This document shows, piece by piece, positions 63,806 through 64,000 of a stretch of 64,000 bases of DNA (position 1 is the stretch's first letter; every line of letters starts with the position of its first letter). A model generated the notes under the pieces. It saw only the letters and a list, made by a program, of their open reading frames with translations. It did not search any database and was not told the origin of the DNA. A program made the position numbers and the translations under genes. Source of the DNA: Hyphomicrobium_A sp963726795 (lineage in GTDB: Bacteria; Pseudomonadota; Alphaproteobacteria; Rhizobiales; Hyphomicrobiaceae); contig CAVSDD010000007.1 in NCBI GenBank assembly GCA_963726795.1, forward strand, positions 62,001-126,000. Direction: 5' to 3'.

Positions 63806-64000
63806 CTAAGCCGTCGCAACGGCCTCGAGCTTGTGGTGGAAAGCGGTGAGATCGTCGGCCAACCGGCCGATGAGCCCACTTTGAACCATCTCGTACGCGA
63901 GATCGACAGCGCTGGCAAAGCCGAGCGCATCGGTCCCGCCGTGGCTTTTGACCGCGATGCCGTTGAGCCCGAGGAACGTGCCCCCGTTGGAGCGGCGAGG
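63806..64000 (-). CDS. plsX: Phosphate acyltransferase PlsX (C-terminal part)
   Basis: The last 64 codons of a gene that enters from the right edge. The sequence GGTFLGLNGIAVKSHGGTDA and FASAVDLAYEMV is the conserved PlsX C-terminus, which converts acyl-ACP to acyl-phosphate for phospholipid synthesis. Stop TAG at 63806-63808; fabH starts 96 bases on. Confidence 0.92.
   Translation of the reverse strand, partial: PRRSNGGTFLGLNGIAVKSHGGTDALGFASAVDLAYEMVQSGLIGRLADDLTAFHHKLEAVATA

Noticed and set aside
1..64000. CRISPR arrays, insertion sequences, integrases or prophage genes
   Set aside because: No regularly spaced repeats, transposase motifs or phage structural genes were seen on either strand.

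Overview
The window is GC-rich DNA from an alphaproteobacterium, most likely of the order Hyphomicrobiales (Rhizobiales). The placement rests on gene order and content rather than on a database search: plsX-fabH-ihfA-merR, rplM-rpsI-argC next to a COX15-type heme A synthase, a DUF2735 gene divergent from a GSII-type glutamine synthetase, and cytochrome-linked imelysin genes are all arrangements known from this order. No insertion sequence, prophage or CRISPR array was found. One tRNA gene, tRNA-Pro(GGG), is present.

Layout. 1-7.6 kb is core metabolism: an alpha-oxoamine synthase running off the left edge, a cyclic-nucleotide-binding protein, a tiny ribbon-helix-helix protein, CoA-binding, VOC and enoyl-CoA hydratase genes, then rplM-rpsI, a TerC-like membrane protein and argC, followed by heme A synthase. 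8.7-17.2 kb is an exopolysaccharide locus: deacetylase and Wzz/Wzc-like copolymerase on the minus strand, and divergently an export lipoprotein, a glycosyltransferase, the initiating polyprenyl glycosylphosphotransferase and a Wzy-like polymerase. 17.2-22.7 kb is a periplasmic imelysin/di-heme cytochrome/DUF1513 locus, probably for iron handling. 23.5-26 kb is a gene-poor stretch with one unrecognised membrane-anchored helical protein. 28-35 kb is a sugar-phosphate block: gnd-zwf-HAD-tal-pgi as one overlapping operon, with pgl divergent.

35-43.1 kb holds the most intriguing unit: a divergent zinc metallopeptidase, a 1096-residue transglutaminase/DUF2126 protein, a circularly permuted ATP-grasp/alpha-E fusion and a second transglutaminase. 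Comparative-genomics work has predicted that this family set makes or handles peptide modifications, but its product is unknown. A 34-codon membrane-peptide ORF lies inside it.

43-60.5 kb carries YihY and CorA membrane proteins, glutaminase, DUF2735/glnII, an RND efflux pair, a PQQ-type sugar dehydrogenase with a partner lipoprotein, a Rieske-FAD oxidoreductase, a polysaccharide deacetylase, a cupin regulator and small secreted proteins. 60.6-64 kb is tRNA-Pro, a phosphopantetheinyl transferase, MerR, ihfA, fabH and the end of plsX.

Seven genes (COX15, the export lipoprotein, the unrecognised helical protein, pgi, pgl, glnII, the RND pump) are each broken by what looks like exactly one surplus base, often in a short homopolymer. 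Because conserved housekeeping genes are hit and the error is always in the same direction, I read these as sequence errors and annotate each as one full-length gene.
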